The notes beneath the pieces are model-generated. The model ran no database searches and was not told the origin of the DNA. It saw only the letters and a program-made list of their open reading frames with translations. From a virus: 42,832 nt of DNA. The DNA lies in the IMG/VR virus record IMGVR_UViG_3300027917_000076, positions 1 through 42,832 of that record, one strand, 5' to 3'. This document shows, piece by piece, positions 6,565-14,580 of this stretch; position 1 is the first letter of the stretch; each line of letters begins with the position of its first letter. Position numbers and translations under genes: made by a program.

Positions 6565-9177
6565 ATGACGATTTATTGCGCCACAACGTCGAGCGGATTA
6601 GGTGACGGGTCGTCGTGGGATAACGCGATCGGCGGTATTGCGGCGGCGATTGCAGCGGCCACGACCGAAGAAATTTGGTGTAAAGAGGGCACCTATACCC
6701 TTTCGGCCGCTATAACTGCAAAAGACGGTTGCGATATGTTCGGCTCGTTTTCGGGCGCCCTTACCGGGACGGATGGCACCAAAGCGGGGCGTGATTTTGT
6801 AAACGATGTATCTGTGATCGACGGGGTCGCGACCTATCAACTCGTCGAGCTCGCGGATTCCGATTGGAGCGGATTTCGATTTTACAATGGTAATACGGCG
6901 GTTTCGTCGGTCCGAGGGTCCGGCGTCACGTGCGAGATCTCGGATTGCACTTTTGATAGTTGTGCAAACGCTAGTAATTACGGCGGCGCGTCAATGATAC
7001 GCGATACGTCGACGGTCGCGTTTACTCGGTGTGTTTTTACGAATTGCTCGGCGGCTCGAGGCGGGGCCGTGGCGGTTCGCTATACGTCGCCGGTCACTTT
7101 TACGGATTGTATATTCGGAACCAGCGGAAACGGTAATAGCTCGACTATCGAGGCGGGCGCCGTGTACGTGAGCGACGCGGGCGAGGCGAATTTTGTCGAT
7201 TGCGAGATCGCCTATAACTCGTCTCCGAGTGGCGGGGCCGTCAAGGTCGTCGAGACCGGGTCGACGGCCGAGCTCACGAGATGTAAATTGCATGATAATG
7301 AGGCCACGGTCGCCGACGGCGGCGCTATTGAGGCAAATGTCGGCGGCGTGACGGCGACGAATTGTCTTTTTTACGATAATGAGTCGGTTGACGAGGGCGG
7401 GGCCGTCAAAATCGGCGGCACGGGCGGCACGGGCGAGTTTTACAATTGTATTTTCGAGGGTAATACCGCCGCAAATTATGCGGTTCGGCAGGTTGCGGGC
7501 ACCCTCACGCTCGTCAATTGTATTGTGTACGGCAATACCGGGGGCTCGGTTAGTAGTACGGGCGGCACGGTGTCGGTCACGTATTCCGACGTCGAGGGCG
7601 GTTTTACCGGCACGGGCAATATTAACAGCGACCCCCTTTTCGTCGGTACCGGCGACGACCCTTACGCTTTGCAGGCGACGAGCCCGTGCATTGACGCGGG
7701 CGACGGCGACGCGGCGCCGTCGACCGACTACCTCGGAGCGGCTCGTGTGGACGTCCCGACGGTCACAAATACCGGGACGGGGACGCCCGCCTATACCGAT
7801 ATCGGGGCGTACGAGTACACACCGGCGGCTCCGCCCTTGGACGTGGTATTGGTGCAAAATATGGGACGTACAGTCGACGCGCCCCCGGCGGAAGTCGCCC
7901 GGGGATGTAAATTCGCGGAAAATTTTCGGACCGCCGGTCAAGTTGTCCGGAATGGCGGGCAAGTATATGGGTCGGTACCGATAAAAGACGGCGCCGATTT
8001 CGACGGGGTCGCCGGTAGAGCAATATTATTCGACTCATATCAGGCATTCGACAAGTCGGCGACCTCGGTTTTTGCGGAGTTCACGCCGACTTTTTCGCCC
8101 GAGGATAATCTCACCTGTTATATGCTCGATTCGGAGTTTGCCGATCGGTCGATTTGGATTCTCGCGCTACACACGGGGCCGGATAATCTTCTCCAAATCG
8201 GAATCGGCGGATCTGGCGTTTTTTCGGTCTCGGCGAGCGTTTTTAGTCAATATTGGCGCAAGAACCAAAAAAACACTCTCGCTTTTTCGGGCGTCCCCGG
8301 CGCGAATAGGTGTTTCTTGAACGGCGTTTTGATTGCGACGGCATCGACCGCTTGGACCCAAAACACGTCAGATTATATCGTTGTCGGGGCGAGATATGAC
8401 CGGACGTTTCAATTTCGGGGCGCCGTTCATAAGGTCAAGATTTTCGATGTCGCGTTGACCGACCAAGAACTCGTCGATATGCACAACGACACCACGTACA
8501 ACTATCCCAACGAATGCAGCCTACACCTACCGATGGGTATGAGTGAGCACGACCCCGACAATCTCCGAACGCTCGACATTTCGGGCAACGACCGGCACGC
8601 CCAGTTCGGCGACGGCGTGACGAGCTCGACGTTTCCGACGAAAACGCGGCGGGTCGGGTATGATTACGACGGGGATGATTTTTTAAGATTTTTTGAGGGC
8701 GGGGCGGATCTTATCACGGGTGACGCTTATACGGTGTCTATTCAAGCTGTACCCGAATACGATCTCGGAACGGGAGGTCAGTATTATCTTTACGATTCTA
8801 CGCCAAACAGATTCTTGGTTACTATACAAACAACCGGTGCGCTCTCGGTATATGCCGGAGGAACGTCGGTTTTAGGGGCGTCTCTTTCGGCAATGGCGGC
8901 ATTTTGGAAAAAGGGGTCGGTATTAAATTTCGTCGTAGTTGGGCGCGCGTCGACGCCGTATCATGCCCTATACATGGACGGGCAGCTTATAGCCGAAAGT
9001 GCCACCGTGTGGACGATGGGGAGTTCTACTTGGTGGAATATAGGATCTAGATATTCGTCGCCGTATGCCGCGTGGCCCGGTCAAGTGAAATCTTTTCAAG
9101 TTTGGCCCAAAGCACTCACGCCGATCCAGATCCACGACCTACACCTCAAAACCCTCGGTACTGGAGGCCAAGTATGA
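6565..9177 (+). CDS. Large beta-helix plus LamG-like protein, probable virion adhesin
   Basis: The protein has 870 residues. Residues about 1-110 form an N-terminal domain. Residues about 110-370 form a right-handed beta-helix with recurring 'FTxCxFxxN' and 'GGAV' repeats (examples: 'FTRCVFTNCSAARGGAV', 'FYNCIFEGNTAANYAV'), as in polymorphic outer-membrane-type repeats. This ends in 'TDIGAYEY' near residue 412, typical of bacterial surface beta-helix proteins. Two concanavalin A/LamG-like sandwiches follow, about 480-645 ('GAVHKVKIFDVALTDQELVDMH') and 650-865 ('VKSFQVWPKALTPIQIHDLH'), each ending in the family's 'K.F..ALT..E(I/L)' strand. No signal peptide is present, as expected for a virion protein. 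It starts one base after the upstream stop and overlaps the next gene by ATGA. It resembles a tail spike or capsid fibre, and its place inside the head operon is unusual. Confidence 0.78.
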   Translation: MTIYCATTSSGLGDGSSWDNAIGGIAAAIAAATTEEIWCKEGTYTLSAAITAKDGCDMFGSFSGALTGTDGTKAGRDFVNDVSVIDGVATYQLVELADSDWSGFRFYNGNTAVSSVRGSGVTCEISDCTFDSCANASNYGGASMIRDTSTVAFTRCVFTNCSAARGGAVAVRYTSPVTFTDCIFGTSGNGNSSTIEAGAVYVSDAGEANFVDCEIAYNSSPSGGAVKVVETGSTAELTRCKLHDNEATVADGGAIEANVGGVTATNCLFYDNESVDEGGAVKIGGTGGTGEFYNCIFEGNTAANYAVRQVAGTLTLVNCIVYGNTGGSVSSTGGTVSVTYSDVEGGFTGTGNINSDPLFVGTGDDPYALQATSPCIDAGDGDAAPSTDYLGAARVDVPTVTNTGTGTPAYTDIGAYEYTPAAPPLDVVLVQNMGRTVDAPPAEVARGCKFAENFRTAGQVVRNGGQVYGSVPIKDGADFDGVAGRAILFDSYQAFDKSATSVFAEFTPTFSPEDNLTCYMLDSEFADRSIWILALHTGPDNLLQIGIGGSGVFSVSASVFSQYWRKNQKNTLAFSGVPGANRCFLNGVLIATASTAWTQNTSDYIVVGARYDRTFQFRGAVHKVKIFDVALTDQELVDMHNDTTYNYPNECSLHLPMGMSEHDPDNLRTLDISGNDRHAQFGDGVTSSTFPTKTRRVGYDYDGDDFLRFFEGGADLITGDAYTVSIQAVPEYDLGTGGQYYLYDSTPNRFLVTIQTTGALSVYAGGTSVLGASLSAMAAFWKKGSVLNFVVVGRASTPYHALYMDGQLIAESATVWTMGSSTWWNIGSRYSSPYAAWPGQVKSFQVWPKALTPIQIHDLHLKTLGTGGQV

Positions 9178-11171
9178 GCGGAGTACATCCATACATTCAG
9201 GCACTCATCGATGCCGGCGATGTTGTCGTTTATTTCGACCCTCGCTCGGGCTCGTATCGGGATTGGTCTGGCAACGGAAACGACGTCATACCCACGGCCC
9301 CGACAAGGCTGGGACTGTTCGGGGCGAATTTGAATAATACGGGGCGCATGGGCATTGCGGGGGATGCTAGTTTGGATATTGGATCGGGCGCGTATTCGCT
9401 CGTTTACTATTTCCCAGACGGTTATGCATACAATACGAGTGGAACCAATTACGCTTGGGGCCAAGCAGTAGGCAATGGCGGAATTCACTTCTTACTTGGG
9501 AGTGTCAGTGCTGTTTTACAACAGCGGGGGGTTAATAGTGGGATAAATATCACGCCTATAGGGCGGCGGGCCGTGGCGTGCTCGTTGGAGCCTGGTCAAT
9601 TACCATCTTTTTTTTACGACGGTGTTTTCGAAGGGCTCGGTGCTTCTATATTGACGGCTACTGATCCCGCGATTTTAAGTGTAACTATAGGAACACCTAG
9701 TTCTTACATCCGCCAAATCCCCACCCCGTTCGGCGCCGTGCTGGCAACATCCCGAGCCCTCACGGCTACCGAGCACGCCCTGGTCTATGACGCCCTCGAG
9801 CATACCACCTGGCCGCGTCTCACGTATTCCCACGCCCCGCCCAAGGGTTTAGATGTATGCGACGATCCGGGCATTATAGCGGCGTATAACATGCGGCCCG
9901 TGGGTGGCAAGGTATACGACCTGAGCGGCAACGGGAACGACGGGACTGTCAGACGGGCGGTGTACGAAAAGACACCTTTGGGTGACGCGTTGCGGTTTGA
10001 CGGCACGAATGATGTTTCTCAAGTCTCGATTCCATACGATCCCTCGATGAATGTTACCGCTGGGTTGAGTGCGTCTTGTTGGGTTCGTACCACTGGACTA
10101 TCTGGAACTTTGATCACTCGATGGCACACCACAGGGGACAACCTTTGTTGGGGCATGTATATCGCCGGAGGTGTTCTCCGTTTTGCGGCGAGCGGCGACG
10201 GGACCGTTAGCGATTTGGATACCGCAAATGATGGTACGTTGATCAATGACGGGCTTTTAAGGCATTTAGCAATTACGTATGATGTTCCCACAAAAACCGT
10301 TAGTTTCTTTATTGACGGCGAGTTCAGTTCGAGCGCAGCTCTTACACATTCGGGGCCGCTTTACCCTTCTAGCCAGGCTGAACTGTGGCTTGCCGATGAG
10401 CAAACCGGAAACCTCGGTGATAATTATGATGGGCCGATGACCGCCCCAATAATCCGCAATTACGCAATGACACCCGACGAAATCAAAGCAGAATACAACC
10501 GAGGCGCCGAGGCGCTTTTGTTCAAGACGGACTGGGGCGCTCGTGAGACCGCCGCCCCCGTGACGGCGGGGCTCGTCGGCGGGTCGCCCTGGGAAGCCAT
10601 CAGCGGCTCGTTTGACGTGGTTACGGTCGATTACAAGGGCGAACCGCATAAGGCGCTGAAATGCATCTCGGCGGGCGTTTGCGCGATACCGACGAGCGCG
10701 TTTCGGGTCGGGCCGACCCAAGCGGCGCGGGGCGGTTTCAAGTGGATTATGTCAAAGGCCGCCCTAGGCAATACCGCCCCAAATATCGCGTTTATAGGTA
10801 ATCAAAAATCGGCCTTTACTGATTCGACGTTTAACGGTTACAGCTATCAATTCGCCCCAAATGAGAGTGTAAGAGTCGGTCTTTATACGAACGGCGTTAT
10901 CTCTTACGCCGGTATCACTGTAGCGGATGCAGTATTGGTCGACACGTTTTATGAGTGCGCCGTTGATGTCACGGCGGGTGGGGATTTTTACTCATATCTA
11001 AACGGGGAGCTGGTCGATTTAACGGGTGGTTCGGGAACGAATCCTTTCAATAATACCGCGGTTACGGAGTCCAAATTTGCCTTAGCCTCATTTGGCGCGG
11101 GCGATATGATTCTACTTGGCAACCGAAACGGCGAAAACGGATTTCAAAAACTGTTAGGGGTTCCAAAATGA
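9174..11171 (+). CDS. LamG-domain fibre-like protein
   Basis: The protein has 665 residues, with ATG 9174 overlapping the upstream stop. It contains at least two concanavalin A/LamG-like sandwiches. The first spans about residues 1-205 ('YRDWSGNGNDV', then 'GAVLATSRALTATEHALVYDAL'). The second spans about 225-440 ('VYDLSGNGNDGTV', 'ALRFDGTND', 'LRHLAITYD', 'SFFIDGE', then 'RNYAMTPDEIKAEYN'). A further beta-rich region runs from about 445 to 665 ('FYSYLNGELVDLTGG'). The 'SGNGND' turn is shared with the preceding protein ('ISGNDRHA'), so the two probably arose from related modules and act together. A carbohydrate-binding adhesin role is inferred from the LamG fold. It overlaps the protease gene by ATGA. 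Confidence 0.75.
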   Translation: MSGVHPYIQALIDAGDVVVYFDPRSGSYRDWSGNGNDVIPTAPTRLGLFGANLNNTGRMGIAGDASLDIGSGAYSLVYYFPDGYAYNTSGTNYAWGQAVGNGGIHFLLGSVSAVLQQRGVNSGINITPIGRRAVACSLEPGQLPSFFYDGVFEGLGASILTATDPAILSVTIGTPSSYIRQIPTPFGAVLATSRALTATEHALVYDALEHTTWPRLTYSHAPPKGLDVCDDPGIIAAYNMRPVGGKVYDLSGNGNDGTVRRAVYEKTPLGDALRFDGTNDVSQVSIPYDPSMNVTAGLSASCWVRTTGLSGTLITRWHTTGDNLCWGMYIAGGVLRFAASGDGTVSDLDTANDGTLINDGLLRHLAITYDVPTKTVSFFIDGEFSSSAALTHSGPLYPSSQAELWLADEQTGNLGDNYDGPMTAPIIRNYAMTPDEIKAEYNRGAEALLFKTDWGARETAAPVTAGLVGGSPWEAISGSFDVVTVDYKGEPHKALKCISAGVCAIPTSAFRVGPTQAARGGFKWIMSKAALGNTAPNIAFIGNQKSAFTDSTFNGYSYQFAPNESVRVGLYTNGVISYAGITVADAVLVDTFYECAVDVTAGGDFYSYLNGELVDLTGGSGTNPFNNTAVTESKFALASFGAGDMILLGNRNGENGFQKLLGVPK

Positions 11172-12361
11172 CCGATCTGTTTGAATATCAATGGGCGATG
11201 ACCGAAACCGCCCTGCAAAGCCTATTTGACGCGGCCGTGATGCCCCGGCAGGCCGACCGGATGCCGGACGCCTTAAAGGCGTACGTGACCGACGGCGTCG
11301 GTATTCTGCGCATACAAGGCCCGATCGTGCCAAATAAAACATATGGCGAGTTTTACGGGCTCACGAGCGTCGAGCGACTTTCAGAAGAGCTCGAGGCGTT
11401 GCAGGCGAGCGACGAGGTCGGCCGAATTTTGCTTTTCGTCGACTCGCCCGGGGGCGCCGTGCCGGGCGTTTCCGAATTTGCGGATCAAGTCAAACGCTCT
11501 AAAAAGCCCGTTGACGCCTTTGTATTCGGCTCGGCGACGAGCGCGGCGTATTGGGCGATTAGTGGCGCTAAACGGGTATACGCGGCGGACACGGCAGTGC
11601 TCGGCGGTCTCGGCGTGATATGGGCGGCTCGCAAACCGGCCGACGATAGTCGCGAGGCGATTTTCGTGTCGAGCCAAACGCCTCAAAAAACCGACCTCGT
11701 CTCGGATAGTGGCCGAGCGTCAATGCAAAAGGCGGTCGACTCGGTCGCTCAAGTATTCCTCGAGGCAGTGGCAAGGAATCGAGGTGTGACTTTAGAACAG
11801 GTCAACGCCGATTTTGGGCAGGGCGGTATTTTAGCGGCGGCCGACGCCGTTTCGGCAGGGATGGCCGACGAGATCATAACTTTCGAGGCTTTGTGTGGGA
11901 AGCTTCGCAAAAAAGCGGCACGCCCGACCTCGGGCGGGTCATATTTCGGCGCGGCGGATACCGCGTCAAAGGAGCGCAACACAATGGATATTAAACTTTT
12001 GCAGGCCGAGCACCCCGAGGTGTTTGAGGCGGCGGTTTCCATCGGTGTCAAGCGCGAGCGTGAGCGCGTGGACGCTCATTTGACGCTCGCCGATGCATCG
12101 GGCGACATGGAAAGCGCCATCAGGGCAATCAAAGAGGGCGGCGAGATGAACGCCTCGGTTATGGCACATCATCAAGCCGTGGCCATTAAAGCGGCGCAAC
12201 AAAACGCCCGCGTCGCGGACAATCCCCAAACCGGCGACGTACCGACGGGCGGTCAATCGACCGATCAAGGCGACCCGATGGCCGACCGCGTGGCCGACTA
12301 TCTGGCGGCTCGTTTTGGCGCTGAAATGGACGACGAAAGTGAGGTTGTTTTTCATGACTAA
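11168..12361 (+). CDS. Head maturation protease (S49/GpC type) with C-terminal scaffold domain
   Basis: The protein has 397 residues. Residues about 40-250 form an S49 (SppA/GpC) serine peptidase: 'LLFVDSPGGAVPG', then 'GSATSAAYWA' with Ser125 as nucleophile, then 'TAVLGGLGVI', and Lys174 in 'TPQKTDL'. The 49-residue Ser-Lys spacing matches the Ser-Lys dyad of S49 enzymes. Residues 273-397 form a charged helical region (MDIKLLQAEHPEVFEAAV onward) that corresponds to the scaffold, as in lambda C/Nu3. An internal start with a strong ribosome-binding site lies at 11984 (separate entry). The gene overlaps its upstream neighbour by ATGA and the decoration gene by 8 bases. The protease would cleave scaffold and portal-associated proteins during prohead maturation. 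Confidence 0.9.
   Translation: MTDLFEYQWAMTETALQSLFDAAVMPRQADRMPDALKAYVTDGVGILRIQGPIVPNKTYGEFYGLTSVERLSEELEALQASDEVGRILLFVDSPGGAVPGVSEFADQVKRSKKPVDAFVFGSATSAAYWAISGAKRVYAADTAVLGGLGVIWAARKPADDSREAIFVSSQTPQKTDLVSDSGRASMQKAVDSVAQVFLEAVARNRGVTLEQVNADFGQGGILAAADAVSAGMADEIITFEALCGKLRKKAARPTSGGSYFGAADTASKERNTMDIKLLQAEHPEVFEAAVSIGVKRERERVDAHLTLADASGDMESAIRAIKEGGEMNASVMAHHQAVAIKAAQQNARVADNPQTGDVPTGGQSTDQGDPMADRVADYLAARFGAEMDDESEVVFHD
11984..12361 (+). CDS. Nested in-frame capsid scaffold (Nu3-like), internal start
   Basis: This is an internal in-frame product of 125 residues, sharing the stop of the protease gene. ATG 11984 (codon 273) is preceded by AAAGGAGCG (about 11968-11976). That is the same ribosome-binding string used before the capsid gene (12768) and the tail fibre (25270). 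A strong site inside a coding region is not expected by chance. Lambda makes its Nu3 scaffold from a nested start in gene C in just this way. The product is charged and helical ('SIGVKRERERVDAHLTL', 'DMESAIRAIKEGGEM') and ends 'FGAEMDDESEVVFHD', as expected for a scaffold that nucleates capsid assembly and is then degraded by the co-encoded protease. Confidence 0.75.
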   Translation: MDIKLLQAEHPEVFEAAVSIGVKRERERVDAHLTLADASGDMESAIRAIKEGGEMNASVMAHHQAVAIKAAQQNARVADNPQTGDVPTGGQSTDQGDPMADRVADYLAARFGAEMDDESEVVFHD

Positions 12362-12755
12362 CCTAGTAATCACAAACAACGACCTCGGAAGCGTCGTGCT
12401 TAAGCAGGGCGAGTTCAAAGACGAGCTATTGACTTTTGCAGGCGCGGCGACCGTCGTCGAGGGCACCATTTTGGCGCGTGACTCCGTTTCGCTCAAACTT
12501 GTCCCGTTTGTCAAAGGCGGGTCGACAAACGAAAATGGGATCCCCAAATGCATTATTACGTATGACGTGACCGCGACAGGCGCGGGCGACGAGCCCGTGC
12601 GGATCATGAATGGCGGGGTTGTACGTTTCGAGCGTTTGGTTATCGACGCCGATGGCGACAATTCGAACGTTGACGCGGCAGTAATGGACCAAATGCGAGA
12701 TTATGCGCAAATCACCGTCGACGTGCGACAAGTGTCTTATCAGGACAATCAGTAA
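12354..12755 (+). CDS. Capsid decoration protein (lambda gpD/HDPD type)
   Basis: The protein has 133 residues, immediately upstream of the capsid gene. The sequence 'LVITNNDLGSVVLKQGEFKDELLTFAG' (cited in part), then 'GTILARDS' and 'SLKLVPF', followed by the strand run 'AIITYD'-like 'KCIITYDVTATGAGDEPVRI', matches the head-decoration family (Pfam HDPD) of lambda gpD. These proteins sit as trimers on the mature capsid and stabilise it against internal DNA pressure. I chose ATG 12354, with GAGG upstream, overlapping the protease stop by 8 bases. An in-frame upstream start at 12315 would overlap far more. The gene order protease, decoration, capsid is the lambda C-D-E order. Confidence 0.85.
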   Translation: MTNLVITNNDLGSVVLKQGEFKDELLTFAGAATVVEGTILARDSVSLKLVPFVKGGSTNENGIPKCIITYDVTATGAGDEPVRIMNGGVVRFERLVIDADGDNSNVDAAVMDQMRDYAQITVDVRQVSYQDNQ

Positions 12756-12767
12756 AGGAGCGACAAC

Positions 12768-13853
12768 ATGAGTACTGAAAAAACTAAAAAGATGCTCAAG
12801 GCGTACGCTCAAAGCGCGCCGCCTTCTCTTTTCCTGTCTGGCATGTTCCAAAGCCCGCCGGAAAATTTCCACAATTCCGAATCGGTCGAGATCGACATTA
12901 TGCGAGACGACGAGGATGTCGCGATCGCGATTGACGATCTTTCGACCGGTTATCGGTATAGCGCCGACGAGGTGTTTACCAATAAAGAGTTTACGCCCCC
13001 CATTTTTAAAGAGGCGTTTGCGATCAACGCATACGACCTTTTAAAACGGTCCGTCGGGCGCGACCCGTTCGCCGACGAAGAATTTCAGACCAAAGCATCT
13101 TTTCGCGCAATGCGCGGATTTCGCAAACGTCAGTCGATGATTTTGCGGTCGATGGAGTGGCAAGCTTCACAGGTATTGACAGCGGGTACATGTACTCTCG
13201 TCGATTCGGACGGAAACGCCAAATTTGCCATTGACTACAAACCTAAAGCGACTCATTTCCCGACCGCAACGGTCGGCTGGGATGGCGTGAGCCCGACAAT
13301 CATCGAGGATTTGCGATCGCTTTGCGAGGTGGTTCGAAACGACGGTCTCGGCGACCCTCGTCGGTCCATTTGGAACGATCAAGCGTTCGAGGCGGCGATG
13401 AACGATTCGGATTTTCGCGAGCGGCTCAATACTCGGTACGTCCAATTGGGCGACATCGGATCTTTCCGAGATATGGGCGCGGGCGGTATTTTCCGGGGCG
13501 TTTTGCAAGTCGGGTCGTATGAGCTCGAGATATGGACCTACAAAGGGCGCTTTAAGCACCCGCAAACCGGGACCAAAACGCTGTTTGTTCCAAAGGGCAA
13601 GGTTATCATAATGACCCCGGGCGCACGCCTCGACGCCACTTTCGGCGCCGTGCCGCGTTTCGTGCCCCCGGATGCTCGAGTGCTTCGGTATCTGCCGAGT
13701 CGTATCTCGAACCGTCGCAACCGAACCGACATGTTTGTCAACGCCTGGCTCACGCCGGACGGCGAAACGCTCATGGGCGGGGTCGGTTCACGGCCGCTCA
13801 TGATTCCGACGGCGATCGACACTTTTGGGTGCCTTGACGCAAACTTGAGCTAA
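12768..13853 (+). CDS. Major capsid protein, lambda GpE family
   Basis: The protein has 361 residues, close to lambda gpE (341). Evidence is the position after the decoration gene and the family-type sequence: 'PPENFHNSESVEIDIMRDDEDVA' (cited in part) early on, 'FRAMRGFRKRQSMILRSMEWQAS' in the centre, 'LCEVVRNDGLGDPRRSIWNDQAFEAAM', and the C-terminal 'VPPDARVLRYLPSRISNRRNRTD'. The fold would be HK97-like. Translation starts at ATG 12768 behind a strong AAAGGAGCG site. A rho-independent terminator follows at 13865-13911. Confidence 0.92.
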   Translation: MSTEKTKKMLKAYAQSAPPSLFLSGMFQSPPENFHNSESVEIDIMRDDEDVAIAIDDLSTGYRYSADEVFTNKEFTPPIFKEAFAINAYDLLKRSVGRDPFADEEFQTKASFRAMRGFRKRQSMILRSMEWQASQVLTAGTCTLVDSDGNAKFAIDYKPKATHFPTATVGWDGVSPTIIEDLRSLCEVVRNDGLGDPRRSIWNDQAFEAAMNDSDFRERLNTRYVQLGDIGSFRDMGAGGIFRGVLQVGSYELEIWTYKGRFKHPQTGTKTLFVPKGKVIIMTPGARLDATFGAVPRFVPPDARVLRYLPSRISNRRNRTDMFVNAWLTPDGETLMGGVGSRPLMIPTAIDTFGCLDANLS

Positions 13854-13864
13854 TTTTTGAGATA

Positions 13865-13911
13865 CTCGGCGGGGTGGCCCCCGCAGACCGCCCCGCCGAG
13901 TTCTCTTTTTT
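13865..13911 (+). terminator. Rho-independent terminator after the capsid gene
   Basis: CTCGGCGGGG (13865-13874) pairs perfectly with CCCCGCCGAG (13891-13900), a 10-bp GC-rich stem. A run TTCTCTTTTTT follows at once. It lies 11 bases beyond the capsid stop and just before the ribosome-binding site of the next gene. It probably works as a partial terminator that raises capsid mRNA relative to the tail genes. The structure is seen in the sequence; the strength is not known. Confidence 0.85.
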
Positions 13912-13923
13912 GGAGTGTAAAAA

Positions 13924-14199
13924 ATGTCAAAAAAGTACGTGGTAGCACCGAAAAAAGCGATCACCTCGAAACGTGGTATTTTGGGCGAGGGCGAGGTCGT
14001 ATCCGAGAAAGATTTCGGATGCCCGATTAAAGACCTTGTCGAAAATGGCTTTGTTGTCGAAAAGGGTACTTATGAAACCGTACGCGAGACGCTCAAAGAC
14101 GACTCCCTGCCCGCCGTGTCCGAGGTCGTAAAAGACGACAAAAAAGACGACAAAAAAGACGACAAGTCGCCCGTGGTCGTCAAGGTAAAGAAAAAATAA
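13924..14199 (+). CDS. FI-like head protein with KDDKKDDK tail
   Basis: The protein has 91 residues, directly after the capsid gene, the position of lambda FI. Residues 1-60 look folded ('KYVVAPKKAITSKRGILGEGEVVSEKDF'-type start, cited in part). The C-terminus is a low-complexity acidic/basic tail with a repeated KDDK unit (KDDKKDDKKDDK) followed by 'VVVKVKKK'. The start is ATG 13924 behind TTTGGAGTGTAAAAA, the same 18-base leader that precedes the gene starting at 31626. The role is inferred from order only. It could help recruit the terminase-DNA complex or join head to tail. Confidence 0.6.
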   Translation: MSKKYVVAPKKAITSKRGILGEGEVVSEKDFGCPIKDLVENGFVVEKGTYETVRETLKDDSLPAVSEVVKDDKKDDKKDDKSPVVVKVKKK

Positions 14200-14580
14200 A
14201 TGGGTATCCGGGAACGAGCCGAGGCCGATGCACGGCGGATATTGAACAACAAAACCTCGGGTAAGGGTCTCGACATAACCGTCACGGACCCTACCGGGGC
14301 GAGTCATTCGTTTGTCGGATGGCAAAACGATATCGCCGAGCTCATCGACCCCGATACACAAGATTATGTGTCGGGTCGTCTCGTGAACGTTTCCTTGGCC
14401 ATAACCGATTTAGTTACGGCCGGTTTAGAGATACCCGAGGGCGAGCCCGACCCGAATAAACGCCCGTGGGTCGTCGAGTATACCGACCTTTGGGGCACGC
14501 CTTTAAAGTATGCGGTCGCTCGGTCCGTGCCCGACCGTGGGCTCGGCATTGTGGTTTTGTATTTGGAGGTGTACGCGTGA
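14200..14580 (+). CDS. Head-tail connector protein (FII-like position)
   Basis: The protein has 126 residues, starting at ATG 14200 directly after the upstream TAA. A short N-terminal helix (GIRERAEADARRIL) is followed by beta-rich sequence ('GLDITVTDPTGASHSFVGWQNDIAELIDPDTQ', cited in part; 'GRLVNVSLAITDLVTAGLEIPEG'; 'LGIVVLYLEVYA'). Such small beta-barrel proteins between capsid and tail-terminator genes usually close the head. The order capsid, FI-like, this gene, tail terminator supports a head-completion role. The gene ends overlapping the next start (GTGA). Confidence 0.6.
   Translation: MGIRERAEADARRILNNKTSGKGLDITVTDPTGASHSFVGWQNDIAELIDPDTQDYVSGRLVNVSLAITDLVTAGLEIPEGEPDPNKRPWVVEYTDLWGTPLKYAVARSVPDRGLGIVVLYLEVYA

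Noticed and set aside
6991-7962. Minus-strand open frame of 323 codons opposite the beta-helix gene
   Set aside because: The opposite frame has clear beta-helix repeats; this one is Arg-rich shadow sequence with no ribosome-binding site.
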